Shown here piece by piece: positions 18,019 through 25,523 of a stretch of DNA of 41,903 nucleotides (position 1 is its first letter; every line of letters starts with the position of its first letter). The notes under the pieces are model-generated. The model did no database searches. It was given only the letters and a program-made list of their open reading frames with translations, and had not been told where the DNA came from. This DNA is from UBA11889 sp002313255 (GTDB taxonomy: Bacteria > Pseudomonadota > Gammaproteobacteria > Pseudomonadales > Azotimanducaceae), in contig CAJWQX010000033.1 of the NCBI GenBank assembly GCA_913045265.1, forward strand, positions 1 to 41,903, written 5' to 3'. Both the position numbers and the translations under genes were made by a program.

Positions 18019-18969
18019 CTACTCCGGTGTATCTAAATGAAGCCCTGGTGAAACTTGCTGGAGAGCACCAACGTGATGATGACCCCCTGTGCGTGCGAGT
18101 GACTCTTGGCGTTCGCGTTCGCGAAACCCGTCCTTCTGCTTGGTGCTGGTTTCGTTGATGCAGCGAGGACAACTGACGCCGAAGAGATAATGTTTTGAGC
18201 GTTTATCGCTGGCCGAGATGGGTCGACGGCAAGCGTGGCATTGATCGTAGGTTCCTTGACGAAGATTGCTGTCGAGAGCAACGCGCTGATCGAAGACGAA
18301 ACACTCGCCGGACCAGAGATTGTCGGCGTCAGCAACCTCGGCTAAATAGTTCAGAATCCCGCCGTCTAGCTGATAGACCTGGTCGAATTCTTGTCCAGTG
18401 AGGAATTGAAATGCTTTTTCGCAGCGGATCCCGCCGGTACAGTACAGTGCCAGTTTTGAGTCGGTCGAGGGGTCGAGCTCACGTTTGACGAATTTGGGAA
18501 AATCTCGAAACGATACGGTGTTGGCGGGAATCGCGTTGGGAAATCCGCCGATCTCGGTCTCGTATTTGTTGCGGGTGTCTATAACCGTGACTTGGGGCGA
18601 GTCGATGAACGCGTTCCACGCTTCCGGAGCGATGCGAGGACCTGAAGCGCTTGACCGTTGATATTCCCGGCCGAAACTGACGACTTCGGGTCGTACCCGA
18701 ACTTTGAGACGATCGAAAACTACGTTGTCGGCACGTGACGAGGACCACTTGCAGTTGAGGTTCTTGAAACGCACATCGGTGCCCAAATCGACAATAAAGG
18801 TTTCGAGGCTGTGACGCGTGTTTGCAGCGAGGGTCGCGTTGAGGCCCTCGGGTGCGATCAACACGGTGCCCACAAGCCCATGCTGCTCACAAAGGGAATT
18901 TATTGTGTGGCGCAGCGCCTCGGGCTTCGGGACGACGACAAAACGGTAAAAAGTGACAACACTCGGCAT
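18019..18969 (-). CDS. trhO: tRNA uridine(34) 5-hydroxylase, rhodanese-like TrhO (YceA)
   Basis: Hydroxylates uridine at wobble position 34 of tRNA, the first step toward cmo5U/mcmo5U, using O2. The 316-residue protein has an N-terminal acylphosphatase-like domain (VVTFYRFVVVPKPEALR, then GTVLIAPEGLNATLA) and a rhodanese domain whose active loop is YCTGGIRCEKA with C177, the position used in E. coli, and C183. The C-terminal part has two CxxC-like pairs (QCHAC and CPRC) that could bind a metal. It follows bolA by 15 bases on the same strand, so the two are probably one transcript. GGA sits five bases before the ATG. Confidence 0.95.
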   Translation of the reverse strand: MPSVVTFYRFVVVPKPEALRHTINSLCEQHGLVGTVLIAPEGLNATLAANTRHSLETFIVDLGTDVRFKNLNCKWSSSRADNVVFDRLKVRVRPEVVSFGREYQRSSASGPRIAPEAWNAFIDSPQVTVIDTRNKYETEIGGFPNAIPANTVSFRDFPKFVKRELDPSTDSKLALYCTGGIRCEKAFQFLTGQEFDQVYQLDGGILNYLAEVADADNLWSGECFVFDQRVALDSNLRQGTYDQCHACRRPISASDKRSKHYLFGVSCPRCINETSTKQKDGFRERERQESLARTGGHHHVGALQQVSPGLHLDTPE

Positions 18970-18984
18970 TTGCGTCCAATATTT

Positions 18985-19299
18985 TCAGCTATCGCCACCC
19001 AAGCAGGGCGGTGACATCGGCGCCTCGCCGAATCGTTCTTCCCAGTCCGTACGGGTGTAGGCGTGAATCGCAAGGGCGTGGACTGGTCCACGCAACTCGT
19101 CTTCGAGTAAGCGGTTGACCATCCGATGTCGGGCAACCCGCCCAGCATCGTTAAATTGTTCGGTCACAATGACGACTTTAAAGTGAGACTGAGAACCGTC
19201 TGGTACATTGTGATTGTCGCTTTCGTTGATAACCTCGAGATGCAACGGTTCGAGTGAGCTCAATTTACTTTCTATTTGCTGCTGGACGTTCACATCCAA
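18985..19299 (-). CDS. bolA: BolA family protein
   Basis: Small 104-residue protein with the BolA fold, which binds monothiol glutaredoxins through a shared [2Fe-2S] cluster; E. coli BolA also acts as a transcription regulator affecting cell shape. Visible are the helix QQQIESKLSSLEPLHLEVINES, the segment HFKVVIVTEQF with an ordering typical of BolA, the conserved RHRMVNRLLEDEL and the C-terminal HALAIHAYT strand with a conserved histidine. A strong GGGAGG ribosome site is present. It heads a two-gene unit with trhO and is divergent from yaaA across about 126 bases, where both promoters must lie. Confidence 0.95.
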   Translation of the reverse strand: MDVNVQQQIESKLSSLEPLHLEVINESDNHNVPDGSQSHFKVVIVTEQFNDAGRVARHRMVNRLLEDELRGPVHALAIHAYTRTDWEERFGEAPMSPPCLGGDS

Positions 19300-19425
19300 G
19301 CCTCCCTTGGCAGAATCGCGGTGCTTTTAGCTGCGCGCAGCTTGATTTTACCGTGCATAGCATCTCAGCAGCACCCTCATTAAAATAAGGTCGTTTGAGT
19401 CACCGTTGCGACCGAGGAAAAAATC

Positions 19426-20202
19426 GTGCTGGCTGTCTTATCTCCTGCAAAAACACTTGATTTTGACGAGGTTGCGCAATCGCAGAAGAGCTCGGAGCCG
19501 CGATTTGTTGCGCAGGCGAATGAGCTAGCCACCCACCTGCAATCATTTTCGTCGGCGGATCTTTCGGACCTGATGGGTGTAAGTGCCAAGCTCGGTGAAT
19601 TGAATGCAGATCGATTTGGTCACTGGGGCAGCGACGCCGCTCCTCAAAAACAGGCGATTTTGGCATTCAAGGGCGACGTCTATATGGGTCTTGAGGCATG
19701 GACATTCGGAGCAAGGGAACTTACGTCCGCGCAACGTCGGTTAAGGATCCTCTCTGGGCTTTATGGCATGTTGCGACCGCTCGATATGATCCATCCATAT
19801 CGCCTAGAAATGGGAACCCGACTTCAAATCAACCGGGCTGGAAGCCTCTATGATTTCTGGGGCGCGTCGATCACGGACTCGATCAACGACGACCTCAAGA
19901 ATCATCGCAATAGGATTCTCGTTAACTTGGCGTCGAACGAGTATTTCGATTCGCTAGATACCAAAAGCATTGACGCGCGAATCATCACGCCGGTTTTTAA
20001 AGACCTGCACAAGGGTAAGTACAAATTCCTCAGCTTTTATGGAAAACGGGCGCGCGGACTCATGGCGCGCTACCTGGTTCAGCATAAGGTCGAGACGGTC
20101 AAGGCGATTAAAGCATTCGCCGTCGACGGCTATCGGTATAGCGAAACCGAGAGTCGAGACAATAATCCGGTATTCCTCCGCGACGCGCCAGCAGCGGCGT
20201 AA
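19426..20202 (+). CDS. yaaA: peroxide stress protein YaaA
   Basis: 258-residue member of the YaaA (DUF328) family. In E. coli YaaA is induced by OxyR and lowers free intracellular iron during peroxide stress; it has DNA-binding activity. The family opening VLSPAKTLDF, the block ALLAFKGDVY-like (here ILAFKGDVYMGLEAW), LRILSGLYGMLRPLD and NLASNEYF are all present, and the length is as expected (E. coli 258). Translation starts at GTG 19426 behind CGAGGAAAAAATC; the next residues LAVLSPAK align with the family start. No OxyR site could be identified by eye. Confidence 0.96.
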   Translation: MLAVLSPAKTLDFDEVAQSQKSSEPRFVAQANELATHLQSFSSADLSDLMGVSAKLGELNADRFGHWGSDAAPQKQAILAFKGDVYMGLEAWTFGARELTSAQRRLRILSGLYGMLRPLDMIHPYRLEMGTRLQINRAGSLYDFWGASITDSINDDLKNHRNRILVNLASNEYFDSLDTKSIDARIITPVFKDLHKGKYKFLSFYGKRARGLMARYLVQHKVETVKAIKAFAVDGYRYSETESRDNNPVFLRDAPAAA

Positions 20203-20254
20203 CCACCCGACCCCAAAGATTCAGTCGGTAATCGAGTGGAACCGAGACGGGTGG
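20203..20254. terminator. nested inverted repeats between convergent yaaA and terC-like genes
   Basis: CCACCCG (20203-20209) pairs with CGGGTGG (20248-20254). Inside it TCGGT and ACCGA pair again around an 11-base loop. The position between two convergent stops suits a two-way terminator, but neither side has a T-run. Confidence 0.3.
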
Positions 20255-20265
20255 AATCAATCAAA

Positions 20266-21027
20266 CTATGCGGAGTCTCGTACCAACATAAGGTCCCCTA
20301 GCTGCACTTTTCGCAGCCGAAGTGGTTTCCTCTTGCTAGCCCGGATATTCAATATTTCGACGACGAAGGCAAATGTCATGGCGGAATACAAATACCCCTT
20401 CGGGACGTGAAGTCCCCATCCTTCTACGGTTAGCGTAAAACCGATGAGCACCAAGAATCCGAGGGCAAGCATCTTGATGCTAGGATGCGCGGCGACGAAC
20501 TTGGCCACGGCGTTGGCAGCCAGCATCATAACTAATACCGCGCAAACGATGGCAGCAATCATCACGGGAACCTCCTGCACTAGACCGATGGCCGTGATCA
20601 CTGAATCCAATGAGAACACCACATCGATCAACGCGATTTGGATCAACACCGCTATAAAACTTGCGGCACGCGCACCTTCTTCGTGTTCATCCTCGATTTC
20701 TAGGGCGTTGTGAATTTCCCGGGTGGCTTTGAATATGAGAAACGCACCACCACCCAGCAGAATGAAGTCACGGATTGAAAAGTCTTGTCCCAGCGCTTCG
20801 TACACAGTGGTCGTCAAGCTCATAATCCATGCGATCGAAAGCAGCAGCAATATGCGTAAGCCCATAGCCAGTGCGAGTCCTAGATACCGTCCTCGAGCTT
20901 GCTGATGACCGGGCAATCGATCCGTTAACACCGTGATGAAGATGATGTTATCGATGCCTAGGACGATCTCCAGCATCGTCAGCATGATGAACGCGCCCCA
21001 GATTTCAGGACTCAGCAAAAATTCCAT
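20266..21027 (-). CDS. TerC family integral membrane protein
   Basis: 253-residue inner-membrane protein with about seven hydrophobic helices. It shows the two acidic signatures of the TerC family: EIVLGIDNIIF in the first helix region and DVVFSLDSVITAIG in the second half, whose Asp/Glu residues are thought to bind divalent metal. The loop between (EIEDEHEEGAR) is acidic. TerC, Alx and YoaE relatives export Mn2+ or help metallate exported proteins; tellurite resistance is only one historical phenotype and no ter cluster is present here, so metal homeostasis is the safer guess. It is divergent from the DUF1244 gene with 81 bases between starts. Confidence 0.93.
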   Translation of the reverse strand: MEFLLSPEIWGAFIMLTMLEIVLGIDNIIFITVLTDRLPGHQQARGRYLGLALAMGLRILLLLSIAWIMSLTTTVYEALGQDFSIRDFILLGGGAFLIFKATREIHNALEIEDEHEEGARAASFIAVLIQIALIDVVFSLDSVITAIGLVQEVPVMIAAIVCAVLVMMLAANAVAKFVAAHPSIKMLALGFLVLIGFTLTVEGWGLHVPKGYLYSAMTFAFVVEILNIRASKRKPLRLRKVQLGDLMLVRDSA

Positions 21028-21108
21028 AGGTGCCTCTGAGCGGTTTTCGGCCTAGCGGCATTGAAACATAGTTCAGTTACTATGCCGGTCAGCGAAAGGA
21101 GTAACGAG

Positions 21109-21417
21109 ATGGATTTGGATCAAAGCAGATCGGACGAAGCACTAGAAGCCGCCGTTTTCCGGCGCTTACTCGCCCACATGGATGAACGGACGGACGTGCA
21201 GAATGTTGACCTCATGAATCTTGCGGGCTTTTGCCGCAATTGTTTATCTAAGTGGTATGTGGCCGCAGCGGAAGAACGCGGGATCGACCTTGATTACGAG
21301 TCAGCTCGTGAGATTGTCTACGGTATGTCGTACCCGGACTGGAAGAAAAAATATCAAACGGAGGCTAATCCGCAACAAATGGTCCAATTCGAAGAAGAAA
21401 ACCGTCAATCGTCGTGA
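21109..21417 (+). CDS. DUF1244 family protein
   Basis: 102-residue cytoplasmic protein of the DUF1244 (SMc04008-like) family of unknown function. The central block NVDLMNLAGFCRNCLSKWY is the family hallmark with a CxxC pair, followed by REIVYGMSYPDWKKKYQ. The CxxC could bind metal, but this is not shown. ATG 21109 is chosen because AGGAG stands eight bases upstream; a longer frame from 21061 lacks such a site. Signal peptidase begins 6 bases after the stop, so the two are likely co-transcribed. Confidence 0.92.
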   Translation: MDLDQSRSDEALEAAVFRRLLAHMDERTDVQNVDLMNLAGFCRNCLSKWYVAAAEERGIDLDYESAREIVYGMSYPDWKKKYQTEANPQQMVQFEEENRQSS

Positions 21418-21423
21418 GAAACG

Positions 21424-22176
21424 ATGTGTTCGAATACCAGGAACGTCGTTGATGATTACATGGAGTGCCGCAACGGCGGCGTTTATTCGGTGACCGGACG
21501 CTTCAATAAATTCTGGAGTGAGTGGCGAAGCTTTGTTGTTTTCGTGGTCGTCATGCTCATTTTCCGCTCGGCCATAGCTGATTGGAATCAGGTACCTTCC
21601 GGCAGCATGAAGCCCTCGATCCTGCCGGGAGATCGGATCGTCGTTGACAAACTGGCGTACGATCTTGCAGTTCCTTTCACGTGGGTTCGAATTTTTCGGT
21701 GGGGCGAGCCAAAGCGTGGAGACGTCGTCACGTTTGATAATCCTCAAGATGAGCGCCTCTTTGTCAAACGGGTGATCGGAGTCCCCGGCGACGTGGTTGA
21801 ACTGCGTCGGAATCGACTTGTTATTAACGGTGACAAGGCTAGCTATGAGCCCCTCGGGCCCGATGAAATTGCCGAGCTCCCGGTTCCGAAAGCAAGCGCC
21901 CACCGTTTTTTTCGCGAGAGCGTTTTGGGCGACTCCCGCGTGATTATGGTGAACCGTCGAGCTACCGGGACCTACTCGACGTTTCCGCCGCAAGAAATTC
22001 CAGCCGGGTATTACCTAATGCTCGGTGACAATCGTGACAACAGCAGCGATTCCAGAAGGATCGGACTGATTACGCGCGACCGTATCATGGGTCGGGCGCA
22101 CGCTGTCGCATTTTCAGTAGATCTCGACAAGTACTACTTACCAAGGTTTACTCGATTCTTTACGGATCTTCCTTGA
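21424..22176 (+). CDS. lepB: signal peptidase I
   Basis: Membrane-anchored Ser-Lys protease that removes Sec and Tat signal peptides on the periplasmic side. From ATG 21424 the protein has 250 residues: one hydrophobic anchor at about 36-52, catalytic S61 in VPSGSMKPS, K115 in RLFVKRVIGVPGD (family box D) and LMLGDNRDNSSDSR (box E). It is shorter than E. coli LepB (324) because it lacks the first transmembrane helix and part of the large periplasmic insertion. The usual lepA-lepB-rnc context is missing; instead it follows DUF1244, so it may be a second signal peptidase. The start could be ATG 21460 instead. Confidence 0.93.
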   Translation: MCSNTRNVVDDYMECRNGGVYSVTGRFNKFWSEWRSFVVFVVVMLIFRSAIADWNQVPSGSMKPSILPGDRIVVDKLAYDLAVPFTWVRIFRWGEPKRGDVVTFDNPQDERLFVKRVIGVPGDVVELRRNRLVINGDKASYEPLGPDEIAELPVPKASAHRFFRESVLGDSRVIMVNRRATGTYSTFPPQEIPAGYYLMLGDNRDNSSDSRRIGLITRDRIMGRAHAVAFSVDLDKYYLPRFTRFFTDLP

Positions 22177-22391
22177 TTATTTTGTGCGCTCCTAGATTTT
22201 CGTCGAAGAACTCGTCTAAACACCACGACGAGGGCAGCCAACATCATGCATCCGAGCACAATAAGGGTGCTGGATAACAAGAATTCGAGCAGTCGATCTA
22301 AATCGAGCTCAAATTCGTTGGCTAGCCAGGTGATACCAAGGATTGTGGTGATGCTGCCGAGCAGGGCGGTCCGTGTCAGGTTTCGTTTCAT
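22134..22391 (-). CDS. small two-helix membrane protein (hypothetical)
   Basis: An 85-residue protein I do not recognise. It has two predicted membrane helices (about 8-24 and 37-60) separated by an acidic segment (NEFELDLDR), and a basic tail (RRVLRRKSR), so the tail should be cytoplasmic. The hydrophobic pattern is too regular for an antisense artefact and its first 70 codons lie outside lepB. The last 43 bases overlap the end of convergent lepB. It lies about 214 bases downstream of the FKBP gene on the same strand. Confidence 0.6.
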   Translation of the reverse strand: MKRNLTRTALLGSITTILGITWLANEFELDLDRLLEFLLSSTLIVLGCMMLAALVVVFRRVLRRKSRSAQNNQGRSVKNRVNLGK

Positions 22392-22503
22392 TTAACGTCG
22401 CTGGTTAAGTCGGACGCATTCTCTGTTGCCAACGCTTCGATCCGTAATTTGGTCGACCAACAAATTGTCCAGCGACCCTGTCGATGCATATACCGGATGG
22501 CAA

Positions 22504-22562
22504 TACCGATCACGCGAGTGCGAGACCCAAGGCGTTCGTTCGATGCCGTCGTGTGATCGGTA
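22504..22562. repeat. 14-pair inverted repeat in the gene-free gap after the FKBP gene
   Basis: TACCGATCAC (22504-22513) and GTGATCGGTA (22553-22562) are perfect inverted repeats. On a plus-strand RNA the stem extends inward by G·U, C-G, G-C and A-U to 14 pairs around a 31-base loop; on the minus strand the G·U becomes a C·A mismatch. There is no T-run on either side. Function unknown: a regulator site, an mRNA processing hairpin or a small RNA are all possible. Confidence 0.55.
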
Positions 22563-22604
22563 AGTAGTCTGGATCGAACACGAGTCGCGACGCAGATAAC
22601 GGCT

Positions 22605-23147
22605 TTAACGTCCGACGATGTCAAGCAATTCAACCTCAAATACCAAGGTTTCGTCGGGGCCGATGTGTGGCCCGACCCTCCGAGATCCGTAGGCTAAGTT
22701 GGGCGGCACGTAGAGCATCCATTTCGATCCAACAGGCATCAATTGAAGCGCTTCGGTCCAACCCCGAATAACCCCATCAACCGGAAATTGTGCCGGCGAC
22801 TGTCGTGCTCGAGAACTGTCAAAGACGGTACCGTCAATCAAAGTCCCCACGTAGTGCGTACTGACGGTATCTCTTGGTCCGGGGCGGGCACCGCGGCCTT
22901 GCACCAGAACTTTGTATTGGAGGCCGGAGTCCGTCGTTATCACGTTGGGGAGTATCTTGTTTTTGTCGAGAAACGCTTCTCCGCTCATCGACTTGGGCAA
23001 TCGCTGAGTTGCTATAACGTTCTCGTCGCTATCATTCAGAGACGTCGACTCGGAGCTAACGCTGGGTGCGCAGGCACACAGAAACATGACCCATACTAAG
23101 CTAGCGGTGGACAGTACTTTTCGACCGCGGTGACACTCCGTTTGCAT
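22605..23147 (-). CDS. FKBP-type peptidyl-prolyl isomerase, probable lipoprotein
   Basis: 180-residue folding helper. The N-terminus is a signal sequence ending in LCAC, a plausible lipobox with the last cysteine as lipid site, so the protein is probably anchored in the envelope. After a 35-residue linker rich in Ser/Asp, the FKBP domain begins near residue 65 (TTDSGLQYKVLVQGRGARPG) and contains VSTHYVGTLIDGTVFDSS, VIRGWTEALQLMPVGSKW and the end YVPPNLAYGSR...FEVELLDI, i.e. the standard rotamase order of FkpA/Mip proteins. It lacks the N-terminal dimerisation domain of FkpA/Mip. ATG 23147 has AGGA seven bases upstream. It is divergent from prc, another periplasmic quality-control gene. Confidence 0.92.
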   Translation of the reverse strand: MQTECHRGRKVLSTASLVWVMFLCACAPSVSSESTSLNDSDENVIATQRLPKSMSGEAFLDKNKILPNVITTDSGLQYKVLVQGRGARPGPRDTVSTHYVGTLIDGTVFDSSRARQSPAQFPVDGVIRGWTEALQLMPVGSKWMLYVPPNLAYGSRRVGPHIGPDETLVFEVELLDIVGR

Positions 23148-23363
23148 GAGTGGTCCTTGTTACGATGAAACCGCATTATTCCGCGCCTCGGGAAAATGTG
23201 CCATTCCTCGCGCCATTCGCTAGATCCACGGTGGGGTTACATTCCGGTCGCTCCGTGCGACACTCATCGGAGGCCATCCGCCCGAGCAACAGATGTCTGG
23301 GCCGGCAGATAGGTGCGAAACGAGTTATCACCATGAGCTGGTGTGTAGGGGACTGAACGCAGT

Positions 23364-25487
23364 ATGGGCAATCGGAAAAAACTAGCTGCAGGGCCACTTG
23401 CGGTTCTAGCGCTCATCGTTTCCTCTGTTGTTTACGCACAAGAAGGACAAGTCGCGTTCAACGAAAGTCATGCTCAAGATCTCGAGCCGCTCGCGATCCA
23501 TCCACGTACGAGCCTCACCATCGTGGATCAAATCCGACACAACCACTTTATTAAAAAGCCACTAGACGACTCGGCGTCAAGCGAAATATTTGATAAGTAC
23601 GTCAACACGTTGGATCCCGGGCACGCGTACTTGCTCCAAACCGACCTCGACGCACTGAACAAGTACAGATATCGGCTAGACGAGGCGTTGAAGCACGGTG
23701 ACTTGAAACCCGCCTTTGCCATTTACAATACTTTTCAAGTGCGGCTTCTGAACCGCCTCGATGCGCTCATAGCAGGTCTTGAAGACGGGGTTGAAAAATT
23801 TAACTTCGATGCCGACGAGACGCTTCAGATAGATCGCGAGGCTGCCCCGTGGTCTGAGAGTGAGGCCGCGAATGATGCCCTTTGGGAGCGTCGTGTTAAA
23901 GCGTCGATCCTCAGTATGAAACTTAATGAGCGAGATCTAGGCGACATTCAGGACGTGCTACTTAAGCGCTACAGGAACCGACTGAAACAGGCCCGACAAA
24001 CTCGATCAGAAGACGCCTTTCAGCTGTACATTAACGCATTTGCTTCCACGTACGACCCCCATACTCAATACCTTTCTCCTCGGTCATCCGAGAACTTCAA
24101 TATGAGTATGTCGCTCTCGTTGCAGGGGATTGGCGCGGTATTGCGAACGGAAGACGATTACACCTCAGTGGTAAGACTCGTGCCTGCAGGACCAGCGGAT
24201 AAAGCGGGCGAATTAAAGCCGTCGGACCGAATTGTGTCTGTTGGACAGGGCGAACGCGGCAAACTGATCGATGTTGTGGGTTGGCGCCTTGATGACGTCG
24301 TTGAATTGATTCGAGGTCCGAAAGACACGATTGTTCGACTCGAACTTGTCGATAACTCCGGCGATGAAGAATCCAGTCGGGTGATTCGGATTAAGCGAGA
24401 TACCGTGAAACTAGAAGAGCAAGCCGCACAAAAAAAAGTATTTACGCTTGAGAGCGAGTTGGGAGACGTGCGGATCGGAGTCTTGGAGATCCCAACTTTC
24501 TATGTTGACTTTAATGCGGTGCGACGTGGAGAAAAGAATTTCAGGAGCACGACGCGTGACGTGAGCCGGCTCATTGAGGAGCTGAAGGTCGAGGGTGTCG
24601 ATGGCCTAGTGGTTGATTTACGAAGCAACGGAGGAGGTTCGCTACAGGAAGCCCAGTCGCTGACGGGGTTATTTATTCGAAAGGGTCCCACGGTTCAAGT
24701 GCGAAAAGCGCGCCGGCCTAACGCAAGAATCTATCGTGACGAGGACGGTCGAACGGCGTGGGATGGTCCACTTGCGGTACTGGTCAATCGACTTTCGGCC
24801 TCTGCCTCTGAAATTTTTGCTGGAGCGATTCAAGACTACCAACGGGGATTGGTGATCGGCACACAGACGTTCGGCAAGGGCACGGTTCAGACGCTGGTCC
24901 CTTTGAACCGCGGCCAACTGAAAATCACCGAAGCGAAATTTTATCGTGTGTCGGGGGACAGCACACAGCATCAGGGCATCGTCCCTGACATTGCGTACCC
25001 TGACGTATTCGGCATCGACAACATCGGTGAGAGCACGCTGGAAGATGCGCTTACGTGGGACACCATCAAACCGGCCGTTTATCGCCAGACCAACAACGTC
25101 CAACCCTATCTGGAGCGACTCAGGGTGAATCACGAACGAAGGGTCGCGCAAGATCCTGATTTTGCATATCTCCGTTCCTTGTCTAACTGGAGGAGAGAGA
25201 AGCGCGCTGAAACACACATATCCCTTAATCAAACGACCCGGGTAATCGAAAAAGAGGCCGACGATGTGTGGCGGCTTGACCTAGAAAACGCGCTCCTAAT
25301 TGCCAAAGGAGAGGACCCGGTGACGAGTCTCAAGGATCTTGCGGCGCGGCAAGCGCAACGGGCATCAGAGAAGATTTCCGACTCGGACGACGACCCTGAC
25401 CCGCTGATCATGGAAACGGGTCATATTCTGATGGATTACATCAATTTGTCTGGGGTCAGTAGCCAGACAGCGCAGGCGTCGAACTGA
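23364..25487 (+). CDS. prc: carboxy-terminal (tail-specific) protease Prc/Tsp
   Basis: Periplasmic S41 protease that degrades proteins with nonpolar C-termini and trims penicillin-binding protein 3 and MepS in E. coli. The 707-residue protein has a signal peptide (LAVLALIVSSVVYA), a helical N-terminal region, a PDZ domain at about residues 240-330 (SLQGIGAVLRTEDDYTSVV), and the S41 core. The core shows VVDLRSNGGGS, the nucleophile S480 in SASASEIF and the general base K505 in TFGKGTVQ. The C-terminal DUF3340 domain with VPDIAYPD follows. Size and order match E. coli Prc (682). It converges on thrS with 36 bases between the stops. Confidence 0.97.
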   Translation: MGNRKKLAAGPLAVLALIVSSVVYAQEGQVAFNESHAQDLEPLAIHPRTSLTIVDQIRHNHFIKKPLDDSASSEIFDKYVNTLDPGHAYLLQTDLDALNKYRYRLDEALKHGDLKPAFAIYNTFQVRLLNRLDALIAGLEDGVEKFNFDADETLQIDREAAPWSESEAANDALWERRVKASILSMKLNERDLGDIQDVLLKRYRNRLKQARQTRSEDAFQLYINAFASTYDPHTQYLSPRSSENFNMSMSLSLQGIGAVLRTEDDYTSVVRLVPAGPADKAGELKPSDRIVSVGQGERGKLIDVVGWRLDDVVELIRGPKDTIVRLELVDNSGDEESSRVIRIKRDTVKLEEQAAQKKVFTLESELGDVRIGVLEIPTFYVDFNAVRRGEKNFRSTTRDVSRLIEELKVEGVDGLVVDLRSNGGGSLQEAQSLTGLFIRKGPTVQVRKARRPNARIYRDEDGRTAWDGPLAVLVNRLSASASEIFAGAIQDYQRGLVIGTQTFGKGTVQTLVPLNRGQLKITEAKFYRVSGDSTQHQGIVPDIAYPDVFGIDNIGESTLEDALTWDTIKPAVYRQTNNVQPYLERLRVNHERRVAQDPDFAYLRSLSNWRREKRAETHISLNQTTRVIEKEADDVWRLDLENALLIAKGEDPVTSLKDLAARQAQRASEKISDSDDDPDPLIMETGHILMDYINLSGVSSQTAQASN

Positions 25488-25523
25488 GCGCGAGGACCAC
25501 CGAGATCCTGTCTATTCAAATGT

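Noticed and set aside
17973..18158. 61-codon plus-strand frame directly after tesA
   Set aside because: It overlaps the 3' end of trhO in antisense almost entirely and has no ribosome site or recognisable motif.
22449..22460. 12-base perfect palindrome TTGGTCGACCAA
   Set aside because: About ten perfect 12-base palindromes are expected by chance in a window of this size; there is no second copy or gene context to support a binding site.
22388..22639. 83-codon minus-strand frame whose TGA overlaps the ATG of the small membrane protein
   Set aside because: The ATGA overlap is attractive, but the residue mix is Arg/Thr-rich with no recognisable motif, its start lies inside the FKBP gene, and it runs through the 14-pair inverted repeat. 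Not enough support to call a gene.
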